Origin: Sarcomyxa edulis
Taxonomy: Eukaryota > Basidiomycota > Agaricomycetes > Agaricales > Mycenaceae
Assembly: GCA_009761415.1 (NCBI GenBank)
Contig: QUOL01000001.1
Span: 1,798,001-1,862,000 of the forward strand
Reading direction: 5' to 3'
Length of the DNA stretch: 64,000 nt
Shown here: in pieces, positions 10,746-23,050 of the stretch
How the letters are laid out: each line of letters opens with the position of its first letter
Position numbering within the stretch: the first letter of the stretch is position 1
Translations under genes and position numbers: made by a program
The notes under the pieces: generated by a model
Database searches by the model: none
What the model was told of the DNA's origin: nothing
The model's input: only the letters and a program-made list of their open reading frames with translations

Positions 10746-12660
10746 TTATTCCAGAACCTTTCCAGGATTCATTATACCCCGGGAATCGAACAGTTGTTTG
10801 ATCTTCTTCATCCATTCAATGCTAACCTCGTTCTTCGAGTAGTGAAGGGCATGCGTCTTCATCGCCCCAATACCATGTTCAGCCGATATAGAACCTCGGT
10901 ATTTAGCTATTCAATGCCAAGAATAGGTGTCTTCTGAGACCGCGTGACGCAATGAACATAGCATGTCACTCACCAACAAGCTCGTATACGAAGGGCTCTA
11001 GAGCATCTTGAATCTCCTGGGTATATGAGTCGGCGACGATGTTCAGATGTAGGTTACCTTTCCGGATTCTCAGTAGGTGAGAATCACGCCCGTTGACAGA
11101 AGAAAAACACGAGAGACCCACCGTCACCAACATGCCCGTACCCGATGACATATTTGACCGCTTTATCTCCCATCAAGCCTTTCGACTTGAGGTGCTCCCT
11201 TGTAGTATCGACTACTTCCTTGAAAGTAGATAGTGGTACTGAGACGTCGTATTTGTATGCCTTGCCTTCTTTCGAGACAGCTTCCGTGACACCCTCGCGT
11301 AGAGCCCAAATGGAAGAAAATTGTGCGGGAGACTGAGAAAGGACTCCAGTATTGATGAGAGGTTCAGCACTCTCAAGGAGCATTTCCAATAAATCGTTCA
11401 GTTTCTGCCAGATCAACTGAGTTAGTATATATCATTGATTAGGCTGTAAATCGAAACGCAGACCTCTTCATCATGTTCGCGACGGCCGCCGCTGGTCTCG
11501 ACTAGTACGAAACATTCTGCACCTTCTACGTCCTCATCGCTGAGGGCGCGTCCCTGTCCGTGCTTGACGGCTAGTTCATAAGAACTCCGATCTATAAATT
11601 CGAACGCAGAAAGAATTTCTGATAGTTGCCGTTTGGCGATTTCGTACAGAGGCAGCACGTTTTCGAATCGAGGGAGGGCAAGGATCACATTTCCAGATGC
11701 CTGCGGTGATGGTGGTGTAAGTATCGAAACCGCAGTGATAATGCCGAGGGTACCCTCGGCTCCGATGAAGAGCTGTTTCAAGTCATAGCCTGTGCACGAG
11801 CTATACATTAGAAGAGGTTAACTCGTAGACGTGCGATCATACCAGTGTTATCCTTTCGTAGAGTCGTTAACTGGTCGAGTATTGTTCCATCTGGTAAGAC
11901 TACTTCCAAGCCTAGGACTGACCCATGCAGAGAGCCGTAACGAAGTAATCTTAGACCACCGGCATTCGTTGCTACATTTCCACCAATCTGGCAACTTTGG
12001 AAACTGAATCAAAAAGATGTTAATCACAGTACGCGTTTGCCGACGTACCTGCCTTTTGCCCCCAAGTCAAGGGGCATGATATGATTGTGTGGTGCAATAT
12101 GGTCTGTGAGAGATTGGAGAATACAGCCAGCATCTGCCACCAAGATTCCTGCATAGGAACGGATTTAAATTTAACAAGACTCATTTACGAAGGATAAACA
12201 GTAGATAAGAACCGGATACGGGGTCAAACGACCGTACTTTGGACATGTTCGCGAGACTGAGGATGAGTTCGTCATGTAAGGGAACGCTTCCTCCGACAAG
12301 TCCAGTATTACCACCCTGGGGAACAATGCCTATGCGTCTTTCCCAGCACCACTTGACGATTTCGCTGACCTCCTGGGTTGTTTTAGGCTTTAGCACAGTA
12401 GTAGACTTTCCATGATATTTGCCCATCCAGTCATTGTTGTATTGTGCTATATCATCAGCGGACAGAGACGTGGGTGGCAGAGTTGACAATATAGATGTCG
12501 GAGCGAGAAATTTAGCAAAGTGGGCGACGTCTTGTTCGGTGACTGAATTCAAAGGAGCGATAGGAGCGGCAGCATGGTGCCATCTTGTAGAGTGAAAGAG
12601 TAGTTGACGGGCGATATTCCTCGAGGATGGGAGCAACATGAAGAAGAGAAAAAGAGCCAA
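10746..12660 (-). CDS. DLD2: Mitochondrial FAD-linked D-lactate / D-2-hydroxyglutarate dehydrogenase
   Basis: Eight exons (12660-12213, 12148-12049, 11994-11843, 11789-11464, 11404-11122, 11057-10974, 10906-10746, with the first including the presequence) encode about 517 residues; seven coding blocks are listed and keep the frame throughout. The enzyme oxidises D-2-hydroxyglutarate or D-lactate with FAD as cofactor. An Arg/Ser-rich presequence ([20 protein letters not shown]) fits the mitochondrion. FAD_binding_4 features: [58 protein letters not shown] and [10 protein letters not shown]. The C-terminal oxidase domain shows [14 protein letters not shown] and [12 protein letters not shown]. 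The symbol is a family call by analogy with yeast; specificity between the two acids cannot be read from sequence. The small block 11057-10974 completes GHVGDG-NLHL. Confidence 0.9.
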
Positions 12661-12897
12661 AACTAGACCGAAATAAATTTAGCACGAAAAGCTGAGTTTA
12701 GGCAGATCGCGTGTGCCTGTTCCACCGACGCCGACACGAACTCCGAGTGACCCTCAAGTGCTTTCATCATCTCCGGCACACCCTCGTCCCCCTCGTATGC
12801 GTCCTTGAGACATCTAAAGCCATATTGGCCCGCGTCCACCAGCGTTCATCTCCATTTTACTCCATTTAATAACATCCAGTAACATCTCACAAGAATT

Positions 12898-15800
12898 ATG
12901 GCTCAAATCGACGATCCCGAAGAGTGGAGTGACGCTCCAGATACAATGGATGAGGACCACTATGATAGCCATCCAAGAGGTATCGAAGAGGTCGAGATTG
13001 GCGATGGACAAGTACAAGGATTGGCCGTACAAGGTGTTAAAATTACAACTGACCAGAGCAAGGATGAGGACAACAGTCCAGTACTGGAATCTAGCCGAGG
13101 TCCATCTGTATCGACTAACGCGGAGCAGCCTTTAGATACTGCAAGTGCGCATAGCCTGCCTACCGTGCAAGTCACGGATACCGACCGTCTATCCGCCAGG
13201 CGCCCTTCGACTGCTCATACCACTCTGACTACCACCTCTCCCGTTCCCCCAGACTCTCCTGTACGCAGCACAATGTCCCATACGAGCTCGTTGAACTCTC
13301 AAGAGCGACGTCATCGTCATCGCTCAGCCGTCGAGGTATGCCTTTGGTTTTTTTGACGCCAAGATCCCGGAAATCGTTGACATGCTGTCTTCATCCCCAG
13401 CCTCGTTCTGCTAGCCGTCTCTCCGGATTTTTCACGAACCTTATACATCGCCGTGAGCCAGTCCCAAATAACAATCCTCTCCCAGAAACAATCAGAGAGG
13501 ATAGACCATCGTCATCGAATGCTGCGCTCTCTTCTAATTCAAATCCTCCTTCGCGATCTACATCACCTCCACCTCCAAGACCTGTAACTCCGCCTCCTCA
13601 GCTCCCTCCACCTACCCTCAGAGAGCTCGGACTATCCCTTTCCGTCCTCACCTCTGACCTTTCGCCTTCCCATTTCAGCACTCCTCCGACGAGTGGAGCG
13701 TTTATGGCCCCACATTACCTTCTCCTTTGTCATGCTCAAGGCTTAGACGTGCTTCCTCTCGTTTCACCTCCCGCCCCTCAGCCATACGCCCTGGTGCGTC
13801 GAGTGTGTTTTAAAAGTGTAGTCGTGATGGAGCAAAGAGGAGTACTGGTCGCGATTGCTGGCAGAAGGGACGGCGTTCGCGTTTACGCTCTGGAAGAGGT
13901 CAAGAAGGCTGTGGAATGGCGTATTGAAGTGGAAATCCGAAGAGAACGCGAGCGTAGCCGAAGGGAAGCAGCAAAGAAAGTGGCACTCAGTCTTGAATAT
14001 GGTATTGATCCTCGCGATATTCGTGCTTCTTCAGAAAAGGGAAAACACAAGAACAGTTTCTCTACTGCGTCGGAGATCTTGACAGGTCACGATAAACCCA
14101 CCAGAAAGTCCACTCAAAGTTCTTCTGCACAGACAGCCCTAATTCCTCGGACCCCTACTACTAGAAGGCCGAAGACACCACCATCGTCTCAAGTTCCTCA
14201 GATGATACCTGAGCCTCTTGAGCTACCACCGCCTTATCCTAGTCCTCCGCCTACCGTCTCGTCACTTAGCATCGAACCTCGTTTACGTGCTCAGAGCTCT
14301 GTCGTATCTATCAGACAATCTCGTCCACGAAGTGGTTCGGTTACTAATGTCCTAGCTGCTGCCCCGACTTCTCGTTCATCCATTCCTCAGCGGGACCAAG
14401 ATTCGAAGGCTGATTGGACAGAAGACAGTGACGATGAAGCTATTAATGTTGTTGTTGCTGCTTCTAGTGGCAGTCAAGCTCTAGATGAACGCACGAGTTC
14501 AACTACAAGCCCTAGGACCCCTCCAGGTACTGCGAATGGGCCGACCGTTCCACTTGCGCGCAATCCAACATCGTCTTTGAGTGTACGGAGAAATCGTCCG
14601 GCAAACCTCGATTTGTCGTTGACACGTTCAAACACAAATACTTCCCCCGTAGTTCCGCCCGAACCATCGCCTACCCCTACTCTTATTACTCTTCGTCAAG
14701 CTCTCCAGCACGTTCCTGATACTGCTGACAGTGATCTGCATCACGATCTAGACACTCCCATACCAGAGGGAGAAGGCGAGGGAGAAGGTGGAGGCGACGA
14801 TGAGGATGAGATCGAAACGGATGGCCGAATCACCCTTGCACAAGCACTGCTAGAAAGTCGCATACCGGACCTGCCTCCTGCAGGATCGCGTCAATCGCAG
14901 CAACCCATCCTCATCACATCCTCTCACCCTGTTGCCTCTGCAGATGACGAGCCATCTAGTCCTCGAATCTCTGATGCGCAGTCCGCTATCAGCCGACGAA
15001 GCAATGCTACGGATCGACCAAGACGTCGTCGATGGTCGGTTTTGGACGGTATGTTTTCTAATGGGAACGATATGTCAACGCCATCCATTGCAACTTCTGC
15101 GTCGGCTGTTGTATCGACCTCTGCATCTACTTCGGTCACGAATGAACGTGCAAGCAGACGTCTATCGAGGTCGCAATCTTTCCGTTCTGGCCCACTCCCT
15201 TCTCAATCACCTTCTGCCCCTGTCCCACGACCAGCATCATCAAGTGGGCTTGGTCACTCCACCGCTGTCAACAATGCTCAAGCCCCACCCCTTCCCGAAT
15301 CTAGTTCAGCTATCTCGAACAATTCACGTTCAAGATTCCTCCCTCGCCTTATTAATGCCTTTCATAATAGACGTTCTGATGATAACAGTCAGAATTCTGC
15401 TCAAAAACAGAGTGAAAGCGACAGTCTCAAGCGTGTCCCAGCTCCCCCTGCCCCTCACGCCCCTCCGCCAAAATTAGAATACGTGAAGCTCCCCGGAACA
15501 AAGGGCGCTATCATGGTCAAATCAGTGGAAACAGCAAAGAAAAGGTAACTGCATCAATGACTGATCACGGAAAACCGAGAGCTAATTCGTTGCTAATCCT
15601 GAAAGCTTCCTCGCTATTCTCTGTGGTGAGAATGGCGAAAAGGTTGAATTGTTCGCTGGAACATACCGCACGGCCCTTGGTCTTTCACGGACATTCATAT
15701 TGCCGGATTCTCCTCGATCCTTGGAACTCCAGTTACAAGGCGACGATCTTGTAGAAGTCTTCCTCGTGTTCTCCCAGAATGTCTTCGGCCTCGAGCCTGC

Positions 15801-17288
15801 AACTGTCCGGGTTCGAGAGGTCAGGATTGGCCGAGCTGAGCGGCGGGCCGCCAGACGGAGAGCCAGAGAAATCAGAAGTGGCGAACCCGGCGCAAACGAT
15901 GATGCCCCGTCTATTGGTGAGGAAGATACTAACGTGAACGTCAATATTGGTGTCTCCGTAGCGGTTGCGCCCAATGCTCCTGCGGCTAGTGACGCTGATG
16001 ATGAGCCGAGCCCCTCACTCGTACCGGCTGACCATCCTGGTAGACCATCAACGCCACCGGAGCCTTCGACTTCATCAGCCATTGCGCACGCGGAAGAAGT
16101 CGTAGCACTCGCGACTGCTCAAATGGGACCGTATACAACGTTCCAACAACTTTCTTTTGCGCCAAATTTCCCTTTGGCGTGCATTGCGGACGAGTATATC
16201 ATTCCACCTACTTATCCGGATTTCTTGGACTACAGAGCGACGCACGAGCCACCTGTCAACGGCAGCACGGATGCTACAGATCTTGCCCATATTCAATTCT
16301 CGCCTCCAGGACTTCCCGTGCCATTACCCTCTGCACCGTCCAAATGGTATTATCGAGACCCTAAAAATATCGTTCATGGTGCGTCAATTCCTTTCAGAAT
16401 TTCATGATCAATGCTCAAGATTTTATTCTAGGTCCCTGGAAAGCTTCATTGATGCAAGCTTGGTATAAGGATGCTCTGCTTCCTCCTGATCTTCCTGTTC
16501 GTAGAGAGGAAGATCTGGAATACGTGCTACTCAGAGATTTGAGGTTGCAATGCGTCGATCCCTCTCACCCTTTCAGATCTCCGCCACCTCCCCTTACCCA
16601 GCAACCGTTAATTCAGGATTCTGCAAAGCCGCTTCTTTCCCCGATCTCCTTACTTGCTCAACCTAAGCATTTCGGGCCTCCAGCACTGTTTTTCTCTTCC
16701 CGTGGCGGCCATAGCACAGCTATTGTCGATGCCCGTGGACGCTCCGTGCTCAAAGGTCGGTTCCTGTGGAGCAGCGAAGAGCCTGATGAAGATGAATCCA
16801 TACCAAGTTTGATCAGTCGTATGGGCGATGTCAAACGATTGGAAGCGTTCGACGTCAAAGACCGAGCGGTACTAGTAGCCTTGCGCCAGGGAGGACTGGA
16901 GGTCGTAGATCTCGGCGACGCCCTTTTGAAACCCGCGGATGAGTCTCGTACTGTATTGCCGCAGTTCAATCCCCCTCCTTCGAACACAAATCGACGCAGG
17001 CCTTTCGTTTGGAAGATAGGGACTCCTGTATCTACTTCGCCCACCATGGCCACTGTCTTATCATCTTCTAAACCCAAGGGCGGTCACAGTCACCACATCC
17101 CAGGCAAAAAGCAGAGCACTGGTCTATCCAAATCACCAGTTGGCAGGACAGAATTCTCGATTGGCGACACGGAGTCTGACACGAAAGATGAAGTGTTGTT
17201 CCTTGGGAGAAAAGGCGACGAGATTTACATCTGCGAACGGAATGCAGGTTCTTTCCGGATATTACGGCTGTGCCCTAATCCATCATGA
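12898..17288 (+). CDS. Large Ser/Pro-rich protein with a CNH-like beta-propeller region
   Basis: Four exons (12898-13335, 13401-15544, 15606-16378, 16432-17288) give 1403 residues. Most of the chain is low-complexity Ser/Pro/Thr. Two folded parts stand out: one at about residues 255-345 (LRELGLSLSVLTSDLSP, YALVRRVCFKSVVVME, GVLVAIAGRRDGVRVYALEEV, then a basic helix EIRRERERSRREAAKKVAL), and a second from about 850 (LAILCGENGEKVELFAGTYRTAL, FILPDSPRSLELQLQGDDLVEVFLVFSQNVFGLEP). These read like halves of a citron-homology (CNH) domain split by a long disordered insertion. The C-terminal part has further beta-rich segments and ends in DEIYICERNAGSFRILRLC. Possible role in Rho-type signalling is inference from CNH proteins only. 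Confidence 0.8.
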
Positions 17289-17338
17289 TTTCACGATCTC
17301 TTCTTTTCTCTCATAAGTATCCTCCTCACTTACAATCA

Positions 17339-17530
17339 TCATCCCGCTATTAACTGCACCGCTCCCTCTATCATATTACCCAAATACCATAGCAATCGTG
17401 ATGTAACAATACCACCTATTGCACCAGCATAAATTAAATCTCTTGTTGTGCTAGAGTCATCGGACCTTTTTATTACTTGGAGTTGGACAGTCGGAGACAC
17501 CGTGCCTATAGTCAGTACCGTGTCGGTCAT
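17339..17530 (-). CDS. Possible small membrane peptide
   Basis: An unspliced 63-codon frame lies in the tail-to-tail gap between the CNH-like gene and the acyl-CoA ligase. The second half (DLIYAGAIGGIVTSRLLWYLG...) is hydrophobic enough for a membrane segment. There is no family match that I know and the frame may simply be part of a 3' UTR. Reported with low confidence. Confidence 0.2.
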   Translation of the reverse strand: MTDTVLTIGTVSPTVQLQVIKRSDDSSTTRDLIYAGAIGGIVTSRLLWYLGNMIEGAVQLIAG

Positions 17531-17642
17531 TGATGATTAGGGCCCTATAGATTGTACATGTGTTAAACCCTCCATATACCTCCACAGAACCTCCAGAATG
17601 TCTACCAGAACAAGCGCTTGCCTTGCTTGCATACCCAAGCCT

Positions 17643-20232
17643 CTAAAGCTTCGCGACTATCTTCCGCAAATCGGTCTTCAGAATCTTTCCTGTTGAGGTT
17701 TTCTGACGAAAAGTAAGTGGGGCGCCAAAGAAATTGACCGTCATCAGCAGGTAGACATACAGGAAGCTCCGGGACCACTTCGACCCACTCCGGACAAGCA
17801 AATCCAGGCAAGCGTGTCTTGGCGTGTTCTTTGAGATCTTGCGAAAACTCTTCGTGTCGGCCTTTCCACCGGTCTGAGTGCTGCGGGTGAAGGATCACGA
17901 AGGCCATCGGTCGTTCACCCCATTTCGGATGTTCGCGTGCGACGACGGCTACTTCTAGGACGTGCGGGTGGCTTGAAAGTTCTTGATGTCATTTGTGAGT
18001 TTTCAGGGAATAGTGATTTGGTGAGGTTTCAGTGCGGTAACTTACCTTGTTCGATTGCTAGTGAGGAGGAGTTCTCGCCTCCCGAGATGATGATGTCCTT
18101 TGCACGGTCAATAATCTGCACCGATCCGTCCGGGTGCATGACTGCTAAATCGCCAGTGTGGAAAGAACCTCCTCGGAAAGCCTTACGCGTCGATTCTGCA
18201 TCTTGGAAGTACTGCGTAATACGAAGCCCAAGGAACATCATCGGTATGTCTTACCGATAGAGTTGGCAAATCAAACTAACCTCTTTCATAACGATATTGC
18301 CCGTCGTGACAATCTCACCCACAGTCTTTCCATCCTTCGGAACGTCTACCAGTTTGTCTATATCCTTGCACTCATCATCTAAAGGGTACACGACGCGCAC
18401 TTCCTGCGCTGTGGCAAAACTATGACCTTGACGAGCCATTAGTTTCACGCGGTCTTGGAAGGAGAGCGAATTCCAAAAAAGCTGCTCGTAGTTCCTGGTG
18501 AAAGGACCGTAGGTCTAAGAGGAATTATATATGTGAGTGGACTCTCTAAAAACTCTCATGACGATCTCTTACCTCACTGAACAATATGCAGAGAGCGTCG
18601 TTAAACATGGACTTGATCTTTAGACGATGTGGAGACGTACGTCAATCCGTAAACGTGAACGGGCTTGATGCCCTTCTTCTCCAGTTCACCGAGAAGGTGT
18701 GCTGTTGGGGCAGCTCCAGCTATTACAGCAGATATAGGTTGCGGTGGAGGTCTTGCTTGTGGGTGGTTGATGATCCCTATCTCCACGGTAGGCGCAGCAC
18801 AATAATGTGTTACGCCAGAGTTGAGGAAATGGTTCCATATGAGGTCATAGTTGACCGTCCTCATAGTGATCTAGGAATTGTTCAGGCTTTTGCAGAGGTT
18901 GAAGAACATTGGAGCACCAACCTGGGTGGCGAACGCGAACACATTGGCCCACGGATAGGTCCAACCTGCAGCGTGGAACATCGGCAGGATCCTAGTTGAA
19001 AACGAAACCATGAGTAAGATCTATATATCTAGAGGCTTCCTGAAACATGTACCAAAGGTATGTCGATTCGCGATATATCCTATCTAAAGATTGAGAGACT
19101 AATCCGTTATCGTATACCAGCGACTTACTGTCCCTCAAAAGCATTCCCAATAGCAGCGAGATAAGAACCTGGATCTTGAACGTGAGTGAGACTCCCATGG
19201 CGATCAGTGCTGCTTGGCTTACCCCTTAGTGTAGTAATGACACCTTTTGGCTACAAAACACACTGTCAATATCCCATGCGGTCTTGTGGAAGAGTAAGTG
19301 ACAGAGTACTTCACCCTTCCCGTGGTACCCGACCTAGACGATTGTAAGTTCCTATCAACTCATGAGATGCTTGTGATTGCACTTACGTATAGCACAACAC
19401 GGCAGCAGAATTCTCATCCGTTTCAACATGCAAGCCGGCCCATCCTTTCTCCGCACTGAATCTCCTTCCGGCGGATAAGAACTCCTCGTATGGATCCCCC
19501 AATCTACCGGTATCATTGCAAACCACGACACGAGCTTTGGCGCCCTTTATGAGGTTCAGAAATTCTGAATCGCACAGGATGATCTTGGCACCACTATGCT
19601 CTAGTATATACGCGACTTCGTGGGGCTTAAGCCGCACGTTGACAGGGGTGACGATAGCGTGAGCAGCTATCACTCCGAAGTGTGCATCTGAAGCACATCG
19701 ATTAGACTGCTCCTTAATTTGAATATAAAGTGGAGACATACCTGCAATCATAGGAGAGTTTGGAGCTATGACAGCGACGCGGTCACCAGGAGATATACCT
19801 GCTTCAATCAACGCATATGCCAAGTTCTGGACGCGTTGCGACCTGTATGGGACGGTCAGAAAGACAAACATCTCGATAAGAATTGATATCTATACCAGAC
19901 TGCGAATGAGTAGAATGCAGGATTAGCGACATCAGGATGTGCGAGTGCCAATTTATTTGGATAGATTTGGGCTGCACGAAGCAAGAAATTCAGAGGATTC
20001 TACGGGTTGATCGGATAAGTAACAATATCTAGTAGAGCTAAAGCATGCTCGTACCAGTGGCTGGTAATTCACTGGGATGTTCTTCGGTTGGGCTAGTCTA
20101 AGACCAAGGTTGTGCGGAGGGACGCTTGTTGGGGTCGGATGAAATGATTTGAACGCGGTGGTCGATGCTGTCAAAAAGTCAGCGACTGAGTACATCTATA
20201 CTAATTACTCCAAGCAACGTACCGAGGGTCAT
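17643..20232 (-). CDS. AMP-forming acyl-CoA ligase, predicted peroxisomal
   Basis: About 16 exons encode roughly 575 residues. The reaction is ATP-dependent activation of a carboxylic acid to its CoA thioester. Motifs in order: SPGDRVAVIAPNSP, the AMP-binding loop TSGTTGRPKGV (split by two introns), PMFHAAGWTYPW, VYGLTETYGP, FHTGDLAVMHPDGSVQIIDRAKDIIISGGENSSS and the C-terminal catalytic Lys in KTSTGKILK. Exon 1 is only 10 nt (20232-20223, coding MTL plus one base). A 4-nt micro-exon TGAG at 18576-18573 is required to read GLTETYG; it is flanked by a good acceptor (TTGTTCAG) and donor (GTAAGAG). The protein ends in AKL, an accepted variant of the peroxisomal PTS1 signal. It is closest in style to the plant AAE / medium-chain or aromatic acyl-CoA ligases; substrate is unknown. 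Confidence 0.9.
18573..18576 (-). other. 4-nt micro-exon of the acyl-CoA ligase gene
   Basis: On the minus strand the bases TGAG sit between ...TTGTTCAG and GTAAGAG. Upstream the exon ends GGA-TTG-AC before GTACGT, and downstream the next exon starts ACC-TAC-GGT after CTCTTAG. Only inclusion of TGAG gives G-L-T-E-T-Y-G, the conserved AMP-binding motif, with the frame kept. Confidence 0.75.
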
Positions 20233-20821
20233 GATAGTGGGATAGAATGAGGGGAAATAAATTTGAGGTTGTTCATACTATCTATATAGTCGGTACCCCG
20301 CTACCCCACGGGGTCACTTACGGCAATTGCAATTTCGATGCCGTCGGCCTCTGATCAACACGAGGTTATCTTTTCCTCTCAACTTTCACTCAACTTTCTA
20401 CAATCGCTCGGGCTCGCTCCCAGGAAAGCCGTCGTTTCAATTACTTCAAGAATCATTCATGGAATATCTCTATGCCTGGTATCAAGCTGACAGTTATCAA
20501 CGCGTCAGCAAAGTCTTGGTAGCGTTCTCATCGTCTGACTCCATGTGCATACTACTTGCTCAACTTGAACCTCGCTGAACGTCTTTGTATACGTTGGTCT
20601 TTTGTACACACAAGCTTCTATGAAGAGTACGCGTATTCAGCAGTCAGATCGATGCAACAGAAGTGGAGCACATTCGGTGTCAGCCAGCCTCAAGGGCCCG
20701 ATACTTATAAACCACGTCTGTCAACTTGGGAAACGACAATCGTCTTCTCATTCTTACTCCCTTGAGCTGGCTCTTGTATACATCTGCTTTGCTTCTGATT
20801 TTTGCTTTGATTGCTTTTCAA
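20233..20821. promoter_or_regulatory. Divergent promoter region, acyl-CoA ligase / alginate-lyase-like gene
   Basis: This is the shared upstream region of two genes read in opposite directions. A TATATA string at about 20283-20288 lies some 50 bases before the ligase ATG, and TATAAA at about 20706-20711 lies about 115 bases before the lyase ATG. An open frame continues 5' of the lyase start in frame (from about 20726), but the downstream ATG gives the better signal peptide. Confidence 0.45.
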
Positions 20822-23050
20822 ATGCCTGCTCTCTCTTCCACGCTCGTCCTTACGACTGCTCTGGTAGCAGTCTTTACGCCTGTCCTCGGTCAGTCACTCT
20901 TGCACCTTTCTCGACAAGCCTAACGGTGTATCGTATATAGCTGACCCAAATGACTGGGTCAATATCAATTATGTCATCAACCAAGCCCAGGTTCCATCGA
21001 CTACGAGGGCGAAGACTAACGATGCACAGCTAGCAATCGTCCGTGGCGCAACCACCTCGGCTAAGAATGGACCTTGGAGTAGGTCATCTCAGACTCTCAA
21101 ACTACAGCCAGCAATGCGTCACTAACTCTCTTCTAGGTGTTACCAATGCGAAAGGCATACTCCCTCCTAGTCGCGACCCTCATGACTACTTGAGCTGGGC
21201 TCCCTAGTGAGCAGCCTTTTCCCTACATCGTTTCAACATTCAAAGAATTTTCCTGGCAGTCACTGGCCTAATTGTAACTGGTGTAACAACGGTAGTGGAC
21301 GTACACATCTGGTGCACAACTCAAACAGTACCGAAGACTTACCACCTCCCGAGTCGGACTCGTTTTGGGATGAGGAATATGACGATCAAGACTCCAGTAC
21401 TGCTGCAGCCCAGCAATTTGTGGCACCTCGTCGTATGGACAAGGTCTACAGAGCTTCGGATCCCACTAGCCTGACTTCTTCACCAATTGTCACGGAAACG
21501 TCCAACAAATTCTCTCAGTCAGCTGCGAGTCTCGACGATTTATTGCCCCAGCTACCTCAGCTTCCTATCGGCGGACCGCCCCCTGTTCCCACTGCACCGC
21601 CTGGAGAGATTCCGGGGCAGTCAGCCTCAGACCAGCCTGCCACGTCTGAAACACACACCGGAGGTCCTGCTCAAGCAGCCGCCAAAACGAAAAAGAAAAC
21701 GACAACGAAGACCCAGAAAGCTGCTTGCACACCTTCTCCGACGAAGACTCTACCTCCTAGTGCAAGTAAGTGCAGTCGTTGTGATCTACGGTCGTCGAGT
21801 CTTATCTAACCGCCTGAATAGCTTGGACGACATGTACATATGTATCCCGCGATGGTCAAGTCAACCCCGACGTCCGAAAGCTCAATGGTCCTGCAGCTAT
21901 CAACTACCTGTCACAAGCTGTGTTATATAACAGTGTTGCGTTCGCTCTTCAGAAAAGCGCGACCTACTCCCAGAATGTTGGCCGCTTCGTCGACGCGTTC
22001 TTCCTCGATCCATCCACGAGGATGAACCCCAACATCCAGTTCGGTCAAGTCGTGCGTGGGCCTGGCGCGAAAGGTCAATCTGGAACATTCACTGGTATCT
22101 TGGATTTGAGGGGCATTGTGAAAGTCGTGAACGGAATCCTGGTCTTGAAGGCAGCAGGGTCTAAGGATTGGACCATGGCAAGAGACCAGGGAATGGGAAG
22201 CTGGATGGCATCATATGCTCGCTGGTTAAACACCAGTGACATCGGCAAGAACGCTGCAACGCGCGCAAAGTACGTCATCTATATTCAATTTTTTCGAATA
22301 ATAATAATTGACTTGGCTTCTCCAGCAACCATCTGACGTTCTATGTCTCCCAGGTCGCTGCCTCCATGATACTCGCCGGGAACATGGACGGTGCCAAGAC
22401 CGTCCTACAAAATTTCTTCACAGGCGCGTACATGGATCAAGTCGCCCAGAACGGAGATCAACCTTTCGAAGCTGTGCGGACTCGTCCTTATCATTACAGA
22501 TGCTTCAACCTCGAGGGATTGATTGTGAGTTCTGTTTGAATACGACGACGGCTTTCTTACCAACGAATTATAGGTCAATGCTAAACTCGGAGACCAACTC
22601 GGGCTCAACCTCTGGACTTCGAAATCGAAATACGGGGCGACTATTCAAACCGCCCTCGATTACATCGTGTCAATTGATCCCAAATCGGAGGGTATCACAG
22701 AGGCCGTTCCACATGTTGCCTCCATCGCCGCGGCTTATGGTGACCCGTCAGGAAAATATGCCGCATTCATGAAAAAAGCCCAGCCGAATTACCAGAGTAA
22801 GCCATTTTGGTTCTACGACCAAACCGCCGCTCTGCCTAGCTCTCCAGCGGCTAGGATGAACAAGAGGTGGACGGGACTTTGGGCTAGGAATGCAGCTGTG
22901 ATCAACGGTACCGTACCGTTCGTATGTCCTGCGGTTTTCGATCATGCGGAAAGGGTGGAGATAGACGACGGAATATTCGTTACTTGCGACGAGCTGAAGC
23001 CACTGTACGAGCTTCCTGTACCGATAGTTGACAACCTTCCAGAGGCATAA
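20822..23050 (+). CDS. Secreted alginate-lyase-like polysaccharide lyase
   Basis: Seven exons (20822-20888, 20941-21078, 21137-21206, 21260-21765, 21822-22269, 22326-22524, 22574-23050) encode 634 residues. A signal peptide (MPALSSTLVLTTALVAVFTPVLG) is cut near an ADPNDW junction. The catalytic domain follows the Alginate_lyase (alpha/alpha toroid) family: DPHDYLSWAPYHWPNCNWC, PAAINYLSQAVLYNSVAFAL, FFLDPSTRMNPNIQFGQVVRGPG, GILDLRGIVKVVNGILVL, and the NNH catalytic motif in TRANNHLTFYVSQ that is completed across the fifth intron. A Pro/Ser/Thr/Lys-rich insert of roughly 140 residues (about 105-245) separates the first toroid segment from the rest. Family members act on uronate-containing polysaccharides; in a fungus the target may be host or bacterial glycans, or the fungus's own matrix. 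Confidence 0.85.

Noticed and set aside
13855..14082. Open frames inside the CNH-like gene in other frames, and similar long antisense frames in RPB8, SWI1, LIM and other genes
   Set aside because: They are shadows of real exons; splice logic and protein motifs support only the sense frame.
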